Positions 7,927 to 18,100 of a stretch of DNA of 64,000 nt are shown piece after piece; position 1 is the stretch's first letter, and each line of letters opens with the position of its first letter. The stretch is from Zunongwangia sp. HGR-M22 (GTDB lineage Bacteria; Bacteroidota; Bacteroidia; Flavobacteriales; Flavobacteriaceae): NCBI RefSeq assembly GCF_027594425.1, contig NZ_CP115159.1, forward strand, positions 1,725,001-1,789,000, in the 5' to 3' direction. The position numbers and the translations under genes were made by a program. The notes beneath the pieces are model-generated. The model saw nothing but the letters and a program-made list of their open reading frames with translations, ran no database searches and was not told where the DNA came from.

Positions 7927-9153
7927 TTATTCTGAATATTCAACTTTTTCATTGCGGAAGAAGATAGAAAAAATGATCATTACCACAAAGGCAAAACCAG
8001 CTGGCACGATCCAGATATTTGTCCAGTCATGGCTGCCATCTGCATTAAGATACATATCACTAATTTGTCCTGCTACCCAAAATCCTATCAACATACCAAC
8101 ACCATAAGTAGCCAGAGTGATTAATCCTTGAGCGGCACTTTTAATTTTTGGACCGGCCTTAGAGTCGGTATAAATTTGTCCCGATACAAAGAAGAAATCA
8201 TAACAAATTCCATGTAATGCAATTCCTAAATAGAGCATTATAATTTTTTCATCTGCGTTTCCATAAGCGAAAAGTAAGTATCGAATCGTCCATGCTAGCA
8301 TTCCTGCAATAAGGGTTATTTTAAAACCGTATCTTTTAAAGAAGAAAGGAATCAACAATAAGAATAAGGCTTCAGACACCTGCCCAATTGCCATTTTTAC
8401 CGTAGGAGCTGCCATACCAACTTCAGCTAAAAATGGATTAGCATTTTGATAATAAAATGCTAGAGGAATACAGATTAATATTGAAGATAAAAAGAACATA
8501 AAAAAGTTTCGATTTTTAAGTAAACCTATGGCTTCTAAACCCAAAATGTCTTTGATCGTAATTTCTTCTCCTTTACCAGAAGGCGGAGTTTTAGGTAAAC
8601 TAAAGCTAAAAAGTCCTAAAATAGTTGATGCAATCGCTACCATTAAGAATGTATATTTTAGCATACCTTCAGCTCTTGCTTCCGGGGCGTCCCATGCAAA
8701 AACTGTACTGATTACCACTCCAGAAATAATCCAACCAATAGTTCCAAATACTCTAATATTAGAGAATTCTTTAGACGGATCTTTCATTTGCGCAAATGAA
8801 ATAGAATTTACCAAAGCCAAAGTTGGCATATATAGAATCATATAGCTGAGTACATAGGGATAAAAACTTCCAAAATCTACCGAGCTATACATCAAATACA
8901 TCAATACAGCCCCCATTATATGAAGCATACCCAAAATTCGTTCAGCATTAAAAAATCTGTCGGCAATTAATCCAATAATAAAAGGAGCAACTATGGCTCC
9001 CCAAGATTGTGTAGAAAATGCCATTGCAGTTTCTGCTCCCGTTGCGCTTAAGTTATCGGCCAAAAATGTTCCCAGAGTTACAAACCACCCGCCCCAGATA
9101 AAAAATTCTAAAAACATCATTAGGGATAATTGAAATCTTACAAGTTTCTTCAT
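7927..9153 (-). CDS. MFS permease of the nucleoside:H+ symporter type
   Basis: Integral inner-membrane protein of 408 residues with about 12 hydrophobic segments. The first is LVRFQLSLMMFLEFFIWGGWFVTLG, and an early loop carries GLIADRFFNAERILG, the usual MFS loop 2-3 position. The general pattern matches the NupG/XapB-like group (PF03825), which in Bacteroidota often occurs in sugar loci and is not restricted to nucleosides. It sits between the Gfo/Idh/MocA gene and the lipoprotein isomerase with 14-15-base gaps. I infer import of the sugar or keto-sugar handled by this operon. Confidence 0.88.
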   Translation of the reverse strand: MKKLVRFQLSLMMFLEFFIWGGWFVTLGTFLADNLSATGAETAMAFSTQSWGAIVAPFIIGLIADRFFNAERILGMLHIMGAVLMYLMYSSVDFGSFYPYVLSYMILYMPTLALVNSISFAQMKDPSKEFSNIRVFGTIGWIISGVVISTVFAWDAPEARAEGMLKYTFLMVAIASTILGLFSFSLPKTPPSGKGEEITIKDILGLEAIGLLKNRNFFMFFLSSILICIPLAFYYQNANPFLAEVGMAAPTVKMAIGQVSEALFLLLIPFFFKRYGFKITLIAGMLAWTIRYLLFAYGNADEKIIMLYLGIALHGICYDFFFVSGQIYTDSKAGPKIKSAAQGLITLATYGVGMLIGFWVAGQISDMYLNADGSHDWTNIWIVPAGFAFVVMIIFSIFFRNEKVEYSE

Positions 9154-9167
9154 AGCGTGTAGTTCGT

Positions 9168-10169
9168 TTAAAGTTTTTCAGCTTCTTTGAGTAATAGTTC
9201 TTTAGTTTTTAAAATACCTTCTTCTGGTGCCAAACCAGTGCCTTCATATTCTACACCAATCCAACCATTATAACCAGCGTCTTTTACTATTTTCAAGATT
9301 CGGCCAATATCCAATGTTGTTTCTTTACCATTTTCATCAAACTCGTAAGTTTTAGCGCTAACGGCCTTTGCGTAAGGCATCATTTCTTCAATTCCTTGAT
9401 AAGTAGGGTATTCCTCCACACATTCTGCACCCCACATTTCACCGTTTTTTCTACGAAGACAAAAATTGCCAAAATCGGGCAGTGTTCCACAATTAGGAAG
9501 ATCTACTTCTTCCATAACTTCGGTTAGAAGTTTAGCGTTGCTGGACAAACCACCATGATTTTCGACCAATACATTTATACCTTTAGTTGCAGCATATTCA
9601 GATAATTTGGTTAAGCCCTTTACAGCGTTCGTCTTCCAGGCTGCTTCTTGATTGCTTCCAAATAAATTTACTCTAATCGCATGACAACCCAAAATTTGAG
9701 CTGCATCTACCCATCTTTTATGATTTTGGATGGCTTCTTCTCTTTTTTCATCTTCTATCGCTGCTAAATCTCCTTCACCATCGACCATTATCAGCACATT
9801 TTTAATATCAAATTGCTCACTTTTTGATTTTAAAGTGTCTAAAAGCTTGGTGAAAGCAGCTTCTGGATCTTTAGCATCACGATATTTGCTGAAATAAAGT
9901 TGGTTTACATATTCAATACCATCAAATCCTAATCGATTTGCTTTTTCAGCAAAATCAACCGGATCTAATTCGCCACTATGAATTGGCTTTTCCAACGACC
10001 ACTGAGCTAAACTCAGTTTAAAGAAAGGTTTATTGTTTACAGTAGAATCAATAGGTGTAGAGATTTCATCTTTATTTTTTGCTCCTTTATTTTTACAAGA
10101 TAGTAGTGATAAATTGAATATAAATACCCCCAAAAGAATTATTTGAAATTTGGAAATTTGACTGTTCAT
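9168..10169 (-). CDS. Lipoprotein with sugar isomerase/epimerase TIM-barrel
   Basis: Protein of 333 residues starting with a lipoprotein signal (FIFNLSLLSC, Cys25), so it is exported and membrane-anchored, unlike its cytoplasmic relative three genes away. The barrel shows GFDGIEYVN, the metal-site phrase LVENHGG, then LPDFGNF and WIGVEYEG. It is the first gene of the minus-strand operon, facing the GMC dehydrogenase gene across a shared 148-base promoter region. A periplasmic isomerase- or lyase-like enzyme next to a Tat-exported dehydrogenase fits extracytoplasmic processing of an oxidised sugar; this is inference. Confidence 0.88.
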   Translation of the reverse strand: MNSQISKFQIILLGVFIFNLSLLSCKNKGAKNKDEISTPIDSTVNNKPFFKLSLAQWSLEKPIHSGELDPVDFAEKANRLGFDGIEYVNQLYFSKYRDAKDPEAAFTKLLDTLKSKSEQFDIKNVLIMVDGEGDLAAIEDEKREEAIQNHKRWVDAAQILGCHAIRVNLFGSNQEAAWKTNAVKGLTKLSEYAATKGINVLVENHGGLSSNAKLLTEVMEEVDLPNCGTLPDFGNFCLRRKNGEMWGAECVEEYPTYQGIEEMMPYAKAVSAKTYEFDENGKETTLDIGRILKIVKDAGYNGWIGVEYEGTGLAPEEGILKTKELLLKEAEKL

Positions 10170-10245
10170 AAATTCTGTTAATATAGTATTGAAAATTATG
10201 ATATTTATTTTATTTCAGTCATAAATTTATTGTTTTTTTTAAATA

Positions 10246-10277
10246 TGTGAAATTTTAATCAATAATTTATATATTTG
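10246..10277 (+). promoter_or_regulatory. Candidate promoter of the GMC dehydrogenase operon
   Basis: TATATTTG at 10270-10277 matches the Bacteroidota -7 pattern TAnnTTTG. TGTG at 10246-10249, 20 nt upstream, is one change from the -33 TTTG. The start codon is about 40 nt downstream. The region lies in a divergent intergenic space. Confidence 0.4.
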
Positions 10278-10317
10278 AGAAGATTCGATTATCAGATTAT
10301 TAACCAATAACATTATC

Positions 10318-12024
10318 GTGAGCAAAAGTTATTATCAAAACGAAACCTACGATGCTATAGTGGTGGGTACAGGAATTAGTGGAGGTTGGGCTGCTAAAGA
10401 GTTGTGTGAGAAGGGCTTTAAGACCTTGGTGTTGGAAAGAGGTCGTATGATAGAACATGTAAAAGACTATCCTACGATGAATGATGATCCCTGGGATTAC
10501 AAATTTAAAGGTCAGCAAACACGAGAAGAAGTTGCACGCCAACAGAAGCAAGCTCGTACTGGTTATTCCACAAATAAAGCAAGTGCACATTGGTTTGTGG
10601 ATGATATAGATCATCCTTATAACGAAACCAAAAGATTCGATTGGATGCGTGGTTACCATGTTGGAGGTAGATCAATAATGTGGGGGCGTCATAGTTATCG
10701 CTTAAGCGATTTGGATTTTGAAGCAAATAAAAAGGAGGGTATTGGTGTAGATTGGCCTATTCGTTATAAAGATATTGCTCCCTGGTATGATTACGTAGAA
10801 TCTTACATTGGAGTAAGTGGTCGCAAAGAAGGTTTAAGTCAGTTACCAGATGGTAATTTTTTACCTCCTATGGATTTAAATTGTTTAGAGGAACATGTAA
10901 GAGATCGAATTGCAGAAAATTTTGAAGGTCGCGTTTTAACTGCAGGCCGGGTGGCACATATTACCGGAGATAAAAAATTTGAAGGCCGATCTAATTGCCA
11001 ATTTAGAAACCGCTGTATTAGAGGATGTCCTTACGGAGGTTACTTTAGTAGCCCTTCTTCAACTTTACCGGCAGCAAGCAGAACCAATAATATGACATTA
11101 AGACCTTATTCTATTGTTAGTGAGGTTTTATACGATCCAGATACCAAGGAAGCGACCGGGGTTAAAGTAATAGATACTGAAACTAAAGAGGAAATGGAAT
11201 TTAAGGCCAATGTAATTTTTCTTTGTGCCTCGTCGATGGCTTCTACCAGTATCCTAATGCAATCCAGATCTGATAGATTTCCTGATGGTTTAGGAAATGA
11301 TAGTGGAGAGTTAGGACACAATATTATGGATCACCATTTTCAGGTAGGAGCATCAGGAAAATTTGATGGTTTTAAAGATTCTTATTACAAGGGCAGAAAA
11401 CCAAACGGAATTTACCTTCCGCGTTTTCGAAACCTAAAAGATAATGAAGGATTAGGTTTTAGTAGAGGCTATGGTTACCAGGGAGGTGCAAGTCGTAATA
11501 ATTGGCAAGAAACCATTGCAGAATTTGGTTATGGTCAAAAAATGAAAGAAGCAATTACCAAACCGGGAGGATGGACGATGGGCCTTGGTGCTTTTGGTGA
11601 ATGTTTGCCCTATCACGAAAATAAAATGACATTAAATTACGATAAGCTTGATAAGTGGGGAATCCCTACGATAACTTTCGATGCGGAATTTAAAGATAAC
11701 GAACTTAAAATGCGCAAAGACATGAAAGAGCAAGCTGTCGCCATGTTGGAAAAATCGGGGTGTTATGATATTTCTCCCTATGATAATTTAGGAGCTCCAG
11801 GCTTAGGAATTCATGAAATGGGTACAGCAAGAATGGGCCGTGATCCTAAAACTTCTGTTTTAAACGGAAATAACCAGATACATAATGTCAAAAATGTTTA
11901 TGTAACCGATGGTGCATTTATGACTTCTTCTGGCTGCCAAAACCCATCATTAACATATATGGCCATGACTGCCAGAGCTGCAGATCATGCTTCCAAAAAC
12001 TTCAAAAATTCGTCTAACGCATAA
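10318..12024 (+). CDS. GMC-family FAD dehydrogenase, large subunit
   Basis: Flavoprotein of 568 residues, read from a GTG at 10318. FAD-binding motif is VVGTGISGG (Gly17, Gly19, Gly22), and the GMC signature region is VGGRSIMWGRHSYR. The C-terminal GMC domain has HEMGTARMGRD and SSGCQNPSLTYMAMTARAADHA. Cys227, Cys233 and Cys237 (C-x5-C-x3-C) lie where FAD-glucose dehydrogenases carry an iron-sulphur cluster. With the small subunit that follows after 9 bases, it resembles bacterial glucoside-3-dehydrogenase and FAD-GDH complexes. It has no signal of its own and would be carried out by the Tat partner. No cytochrome c subunit gene is nearby, so the electron acceptor is unknown. Confidence 0.92.
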   Translation: MSKSYYQNETYDAIVVGTGISGGWAAKELCEKGFKTLVLERGRMIEHVKDYPTMNDDPWDYKFKGQQTREEVARQQKQARTGYSTNKASAHWFVDDIDHPYNETKRFDWMRGYHVGGRSIMWGRHSYRLSDLDFEANKKEGIGVDWPIRYKDIAPWYDYVESYIGVSGRKEGLSQLPDGNFLPPMDLNCLEEHVRDRIAENFEGRVLTAGRVAHITGDKKFEGRSNCQFRNRCIRGCPYGGYFSSPSSTLPAASRTNNMTLRPYSIVSEVLYDPDTKEATGVKVIDTETKEEMEFKANVIFLCASSMASTSILMQSRSDRFPDGLGNDSGELGHNIMDHHFQVGASGKFDGFKDSYYKGRKPNGIYLPRFRNLKDNEGLGFSRGYGYQGGASRNNWQETIAEFGYGQKMKEAITKPGGWTMGLGAFGECLPYHENKMTLNYDKLDKWGIPTITFDAEFKDNELKMRKDMKEQAVAMLEKSGCYDISPYDNLGAPGLGIHEMGTARMGRDPKTSVLNGNNQIHNVKNVYVTDGAFMTSSGCQNPSLTYMAMTARAADHASKNFKNSSNA

Positions 12025-12033
12025 ACAAAGATC

Positions 12034-12687
12034 ATGAATAGAAGACAGGCCTTAAGAAATATAGGATTGGGAGCTGGAGTGATGGTCGTTGGCCCCAGTA
12101 CTTTAAGCTTACTGCAAAGTTGTAAAAGCGAACCTTCTTACGACTGGCAGCCTATATATTTAACTGCATCTAATGGATTTATTCTGAAAGAAGTTTTGGA
12201 AATTATTTTGCCTAAGACAGATACCGCTGGTGCAAGTGAATTAAATATAGCTGAATTTATCGATTCTTACATGAATGAAGTGGCTCCGGAATCCCAACAG
12301 AAAGATTTTAAAAAATCTGCTGATGCTTTTGCCAGTGCTTTTGAAAAACAATTTGATAAAAATCCGGGAAATGGAACTGCAGAAGAATACGATCAAATAA
12401 TAGCTAAATATTTAAAAGCGACTTCTGAAGAAAAAGAAAGTTTTAGGCCAAAACGAACTACTGAAACTCAAGATCCACAGGATAAAGATCCAGAGGAAGA
12501 ATTAGAAATGAATCACGATTCTGGTGCTCTGGCATATTTAGAAACTGTAAGAGATATGGGAATCTGGGCGTGGCAAACTAGCGAGCAGATTGGTGAAAAC
12601 GTACTTTGGTATGACCCAATCCCGGGAAAATATATTCCTTGTGGTCCTGTAGAAGAGCTAGGTGGTGGTAAAGCAATGTCCCTTTAA
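12034..12687 (+). CDS. Gluconate 2-dehydrogenase subunit 3 family protein, Tat signal
   Basis: Small subunit of 217 residues. It starts MNRRQALRNIG, with twin arginines at 3-4 and a hydrophobic stretch ending LLQSC (Cys30), so it may be a Tat-exported lipoprotein. The rest has the gluconate dehydrogenase subunit 3 pattern (LKEVLEIILPKTDTAGA). Family knowledge: this subunit assembles with and exports the GMC flavoprotein. An acidic insertion around residues 147-158 (TQDPQDKDPEEELE) is noticeable. The gene follows the GMC gene after 9 bases and precedes a terminator. Confidence 0.9.
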   Translation: MNRRQALRNIGLGAGVMVVGPSTLSLLQSCKSEPSYDWQPIYLTASNGFILKEVLEIILPKTDTAGASELNIAEFIDSYMNEVAPESQQKDFKKSADAFASAFEKQFDKNPGNGTAEEYDQIIAKYLKATSEEKESFRPKRTTETQDPQDKDPEEELEMNHDSGALAYLETVRDMGIWAWQTSEQIGENVLWYDPIPGKYIPCGPVEELGGGKAMSL

Positions 12688-12790
12688 AATTCAAATTACT
12701 TTAATTTAAAATAGATTATAAGTGGAAATTGGGATTAGACTTTAAGAATTCAATTTTTCATATAAATTGATCTAATTACTAATTATCCTG

Positions 12791-12823
12791 AAAAAGCTGT
12801 TTTTTAAAAAGAGACAGCTTTTT
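12791..12823. terminator. Bidirectional terminator between convergent genes
   Basis: AAAAAGCTGT at 12791-12800 pairs with ACAGCTTTTT at 12814-12823 around a 13-nt loop, flanked by T residues on the plus strand and A residues on the left. It lies in the 248-base convergent gap between the dehydrogenase and the GyrI-like gene; nothing else was seen there. Confidence 0.65.
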
Positions 12824-12935
12824 TATTACATTTAGATTTTAATCTTTCCTAAAGAAAGAAATTGTTTATAATTCTAAAGTCTAAAAAAATACACTAACAA
12901 AGCAATAATTTAATCTTTCTAGCTGATTTTTATAA

Positions 12936-13829
12936 TTATCTCATCAAGGTGAAAATATCAGTTTTCCAGTCGATAGAATTTCCTCCCATTTCAGGATTAT
13001 GATTAAAAATTTCTAAAACTTGTTCGCTTAAATTGAGTTCCTTGAATTTTGCATAATCCTGAAGTTTATACCAACCATAATGTGTAAAAAGATAATTCCC
13101 GTTAAACACCACATGCATCGAATTAAAAGATGGTAGCGTTTTTAACTTGATTTTGTCGGTTTCTGGTAAACCTTCTTTGTTTACGATCGGAAAACAAAAA
13201 TCAAACTTAATTTCATTGGTTTCTTTATCCCAACTTTTAACTAAAACTCTTGGTTTTGCCGGCATTTTTAGATCGTGTTTTAAAACATAATCTGATAAAT
13301 AACCAATATTAGTCATCATAAGCATAGCTTTTTGCTGTAGTGGGCCTTTTAAACTCATACAAGCACAATATGTTTTTGGTGCTTTTGCTTTGCCCAAGAT
13401 TTCGATACTGTAATTGGTTTTGTCGCCTTCTAAAGATTTCCTCAGAATTTCGAGTTCAGCTTTGAGACTGTCCTGTTCTTGATTTTTTCCGTTTAGTAAA
13501 GCAAGCCGATTAGAAATTAGATTTCCAGGATGATTTACAACTGCTTTTACTTGATTTACCGAGTCATTTATAGGTATAATATTCCAATCGATTAGCAAGG
13601 ATTTATCTTCAAAATCGAAATTATGAGTTACACTTTCATTCAATTTTTCCTCAACGATTTCAGAATTATTAAAATGATCATATTTCCAATATTGTATTTT
13701 TTCATAAATAATACCGCTTGGAGTATTAGTGGTAAAGGCGATGCTATAATCGTAGGGTTTTACGGCAAAATACCAAATAGAACTTCCAACTAAGCCTACG
13801 ATTAATAATCCCAAAAGTAATTTCTTCAT
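12936..13829 (-). CDS. Membrane-anchored SRPBCC/GyrI-like ligand-binding protein
   Basis: Protein of 297 residues with one N-terminal hydrophobic anchor (LLLGLLIVGLVGSSIWYFAV). A middle part of beta character (about 30-130) looks like an SRPBCC fold. The C-terminal ~150 residues resemble a GyrI/AraC-effector-binding domain: YCACMSLKGPLQQ, HVVFNGNYLFTHYGWYKL and the ending SIDWKTDIFTLM. There is no DNA-binding domain. It is the last gene of the SusCD operon, 3 bases after the haloperoxidase-like gene. I infer small-molecule binding at the inner membrane or in the periplasm; no enzyme residue is recognised. Confidence 0.7.
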   Translation of the reverse strand: MKKLLLGLLIVGLVGSSIWYFAVKPYDYSIAFTTNTPSGIIYEKIQYWKYDHFNNSEIVEEKLNESVTHNFDFEDKSLLIDWNIIPINDSVNQVKAVVNHPGNLISNRLALLNGKNQEQDSLKAELEILRKSLEGDKTNYSIEILGKAKAPKTYCACMSLKGPLQQKAMLMMTNIGYLSDYVLKHDLKMPAKPRVLVKSWDKETNEIKFDFCFPIVNKEGLPETDKIKLKTLPSFNSMHVVFNGNYLFTHYGWYKLQDYAKFKELNLSEQVLEIFNHNPEMGGNSIDWKTDIFTLMR

Positions 13830-13832
13830 TGA

Positions 13833-15173
13833 TTAAAGTGCTTTTACGTTGAGAGTTTTTACAACATGCTTTCCAAGATCGATTCCCTGGTCTAATCCAT
13901 TTTCGATTGCTGCACGATAATGGATGCCGCCATAAAGCCTGCTTAGAGCCGCTTCTTGCGCTGCATTTCTAAACGAAGTGTACTCTCTTTCCGGTAAACC
14001 ATAGCGGACTTCAGTGTTATCTGAAAACTGAAATTGATTACCAAATAGTTGCGTTAATATTTCTGCTGAAGCTCCACTTACCACAGAATGTCCACTGGTG
14101 TACTCAGGGAATGGCGGAGTTTGTAAAACCGGTTTCCACTGGTCGTCGATAAATTTATTAATCATCGTTTCTGGCCGAACCAAATTGCTACGGTATTTTT
14201 CGTCCCAACAACTAATAAAAGCATCTGCGATTCCCATGCTTGTTACCGTATAAGCATAAATGGTGTTATCGAAATCGAGATTTGCTTTTTGACTGGCAAT
14301 TTTTGTAATACCAATCCAGTGACCACCGGGAGTTATTTTTTTTGTTGCAAACATTAAGTGCCCACGCTGCGTGGAAACATAAGGATTACAATCCCAAAAC
14401 TTAGCGATAGCCATCTCTTCAGATTTGTTACCAGTTTCATCCATTTGGTTCCGTACTTCGTAAACCTCCATCAATTCTTTATAAAAATCAGATCCTTCTT
14501 CCATAGAAAATTCGGGAGGAGGTTCTGGTTTAAATTGTGAAGCCGAATCTAAAGTAAACGGCCTAATTTTCATCCAATGTGGCTCAATCCCATCCATATA
14601 GGTTGGGGGAGTAGGTTGCCAACGCGAAACATCTTCAGTATTTACTGAAAATTTAGGCATTGTACGCGTTTCTTTATAATTGTCTTTATCAATCCATTTC
14701 TTAAAAGCATCAGCCACCTGCATTCCGTAGGTTTTAGAATTTTTAAATATTTCTTCGTTATTTTCTTTCCAGCTTACAAATAAGCTGTCACTGTAATTGG
14801 TAATTTCAGCTTCAGAAAAAATAAGCGTTTTACCAATCTCTAACTGAGCGATCAAGGCTGCCATTCTGTAATCGATCGCTTTGTTGGTATCTAAGACAGG
14901 GATAGAAATTTCTGCGTTTATAGTTTTTGTAAGCGATTCAAAATTAGGATTATGTTGTGCTACGATCTCATAAGCAGCGAGGTTAGCATAAGAATAAATT
15001 CGGCTTGCTACCGGAGGCGAGAAAATATCATGCACCATAATATTGGTGATCTGGTCTAGAGAGGCGTGATAATCTGAAGCACTAATATTTATAGCTTCAA
15101 CATTGGTGTTCTTATCATCTGCGCAGCTGCTAAGAATCGCAATACTTAATAGAAATATTAGTGCTTTTCTCAT
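13833..15173 (-). CDS. Vanadium-dependent haloperoxidase / PAP2-superfamily lipoprotein
   Basis: Lipoprotein (LLSIAILSSC, Cys17) of 446 residues. The three vanadate/phosphate-binding motifs of the family can be read: K-x6-R-P at Lys326 to Pro334 (KYRSNLVRP), SGH at 360-362 (Ser, Gly and the axial-type His), and SRLYGGIHYRAA with Arg412 and His418. In PAP2 phosphatases an Asp usually follows the last His by four; here it is Ala, as in many haloperoxidases. The reaction could be halide oxidation by peroxide or phosphatase activity. It lies between an FG-GAP protein (2-base gap) and the GyrI-like gene, in one operon with SusC/SusD. Substrate unknown. Confidence 0.85.
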   Translation of the reverse strand: MRKALIFLLSIAILSSCADDKNTNVEAINISASDYHASLDQITNIMVHDIFSPPVASRIYSYANLAAYEIVAQHNPNFESLTKTINAEISIPVLDTNKAIDYRMAALIAQLEIGKTLIFSEAEITNYSDSLFVSWKENNEEIFKNSKTYGMQVADAFKKWIDKDNYKETRTMPKFSVNTEDVSRWQPTPPTYMDGIEPHWMKIRPFTLDSASQFKPEPPPEFSMEEGSDFYKELMEVYEVRNQMDETGNKSEEMAIAKFWDCNPYVSTQRGHLMFATKKITPGGHWIGITKIASQKANLDFDNTIYAYTVTSMGIADAFISCWDEKYRSNLVRPETMINKFIDDQWKPVLQTPPFPEYTSGHSVVSGASAEILTQLFGNQFQFSDNTEVRYGLPEREYTSFRNAAQEAALSRLYGGIHYRAAIENGLDQGIDLGKHVVKTLNVKAL

Positions 15174-15175
15174 GC

Positions 15176-18100
15176 TTAGTTAATTTTATAAACTTCTGGT
15201 TTATTATTGTTGTAAGTGACCAGCAAATATTCGTGATCTTTAAAATTTAAAATATCAATACTAATTACCGCTTTTTGCGTAAAATTAATACCAAGGTCTT
15301 TAGCTTCGATATAAGAGTCGACAGATTGCAGAATAATGCCGGCAAATTGATCGAATTTTCCGTGGTATGGTATAGTTCCAAAATAATTACCGCCAATCAA
15401 CATTTCGGTTTTACCGTCTTTATTAAAATCGTGCTTTAAAAATGCTGTTATTGGCGAAATTTGCAATGGATTTTCAAATGCTTTAAAACTAAAGTTTCCA
15501 TCATCATTTAAAAGATATCCTGAAGCCAATGTTTCAACCTTTAAGATTTCAGCCTTTTCCAGCTTTTCCGCATCAAAGATCTCCTCGATCGTTTTTCCTG
15601 CAAAACTTTTATAATTAGGGAACTTTTTGCGCAGATAAGACAATTGTCCTACCAACATATCTAAACCATTTACAGGATAATATTTACCATTTTTCTCCTG
15701 GGCGAGAATAGTCTCGGTGCTTCCATTCTTATCAAAATCAAGATAATACATTTTAAGCGGATTTTCCCTGTTTGCAACCAGTTTTATATTTAATCCCCAG
15801 TTTCCCAAAAGGTAATCTTTGTCGCCATCGCCATCGATATCAAACGCAGCGATACTTTGCCATAATCCCTTTAAACCAGCTTCAATTTTATACGGTTTAA
15901 ACTTTCCATTTTGATTTTCGAAGAATTTTGGTGCCATCCATTCGCCAATTACAATAAGATCGATTTGCCCATCATTATTAAAATCGGTCCAGATCGCATC
16001 GGTAACCATTCCTATCTCGCCAAGTTTATTTTCTTTATCAATGCTGAAATTTCCATTCTCATTTTTTAATAAAAATGACTGCGGAATTTTACCAAAATCG
16101 TTAGAAACCGCTGCGCAGCCAATAAAAATGTCTAAATCACCGTCATTATCATAATCGGCTGCTTTTACAATGCTTCCATTTTCAAAATACTCAGGAAAAT
16201 TGTTTTTGCTGAAGTTTCTATTTTTCTGAAGGTATAATCTGTCCAATAAAGCTTTGTTTTCACTGTAATATTCTCCGCCACCAGAAACTACCAACAAATC
16301 ATTCTCACCATTATTGTCAAAATCTTCGATCACTGCGGAAATATCTTCTGAACGAATATCATTCGCTAAAACCGAAATTGTTTGTTTTTCGAAACCATTT
16401 TTAGTTTGAAAATATACAGCCGATTGAGCAAATTTCGCACTTCCGAAGAAGATGTCATCTTTCCCATCGCCATTGATATCTTTTACCACCACCGCGGGAC
16501 CGCGATCTGAAATTTGATACGGAATCAATTTTTGGCGATCAAAATCCTGATAGCGATTTTCTTTATGCTCATAATCTAAACCGGGTAAAGAATCTACTTT
16601 CGTAAACCAGGCTTTTTTCTTCGGAAACAAATGGGCATAATTTACTTTTTTAAGATTTTCAGCTTGGTTTATGTAAAGCGTTTGTCCCAAAGCGATATTC
16701 GATAATTTTTGAATTGAATTATCGGGCCATATAATTAAAAGAGAATCTATATTTTTTGAATGCTCAAAACCAAAATGCAACAAAGCTTCAGAAGCTGATT
16801 GAAATCCGCGTGTGGTAAATAATTGCTTTACCTGTCGGTTACCATTTTGATAAGCAATAGCTTTACTGCCAATCGCCTGGATATTTGGGTTTTTATACTG
16901 CAGTTTTATTTTTATAAAATTCTTATTATTTTCAGTAATACGATTTTCATAAATTCGCGCCGGTGCATTGATATTGTTGACGATAATATCAAGATCGCCG
17001 TCGTTATCCAGATCTGCATAAGCCGAGCCGGTACTCATAATACTATCTTTGGATATCCACTTGCCAGAATGATCTTTAAAATGCAGATTTTTATTCCCTT
17101 TAAAAATTCGGTTAGCAACCGCGCCAGAAGGCATCATTTCGATCGCTTTTTTATCGATTTTGTTTCCCTTACTTAGCTCTTTTTGAATCTGATTATTCGA
17201 AACGTATTTTATATAATCATAGTCGTTTGGACGTTTTGGAATTCCGGTAGAAATAAAAACATCCTGATGTCCATCCAGATCATAATCTGCAAATAGAGCG
17301 CTCCAGCTCCAATCTGTAGCGGCCAATCCGCTAATTAATCCCAGATCCTGAAAGTACTCACCACCCTGATTTATTTGCAGCATATTTCGGCTAAACTGCT
17401 CGTGATAATGCAGGCGTTCACTTTTCATTTTATGAATATCTGGAGAATCGTCGCCCATGCTCGCTTTGATTATTTTTTCATCATCAGGCAGCATATCTAA
17501 AGTTAGAATATCTAAAAATCCATCATTATTTACATCAGCCGCATCGCTGCCCATCGAGAATCTGCTGGTATGCCCAAATTTAGATTTTAAACTTTCAGTA
17601 AACCTTCCGTCGCCATTATTCAGGTAATAAAAATCATCTTCGTGAAAATCGTTACTAATATAAATATCTGTAAAACCGTTATTATTAAAATCGGCTGTCG
17701 CAATACCTAATCCGTAACCATTTGGCCCACCGAAAATTCCGGCTTCTTCGCTAACATCGGTAAAATGACCGCCATCGTTTCTCAAAAATTTATCGCCGCT
17801 TTTTTTGCTTCGTTTTTCTCTGATTTCAGCAGGTCCGTAGGTGTTCACGGTATGCACCGCATGATTCAGTAAATATAGATCAAGATCGCCGTCATTATCA
17901 TAATCAAAAAAAGCTGCGTTGGTACTATAATTCTGAAAATCTAAACCATATTCTGAAGCTTTTTCAGTAAAAGTTCCATCACCATTATTGATAAAAAGTT
18001 CATTTTTTCCTTTTAATCCATTAATACCCACCACCGCACAAACATAAATATCGAGAAAGCCGTCGCCATTAACATCGACGATTGCAACACCCGTATTCCA

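Noticed and set aside
7733-8107. Plus-strand open frame of 124 codons
   Set aside because: It covers the ends of the Gfo/Idh/MocA and permease genes on the other strand without its own signals.
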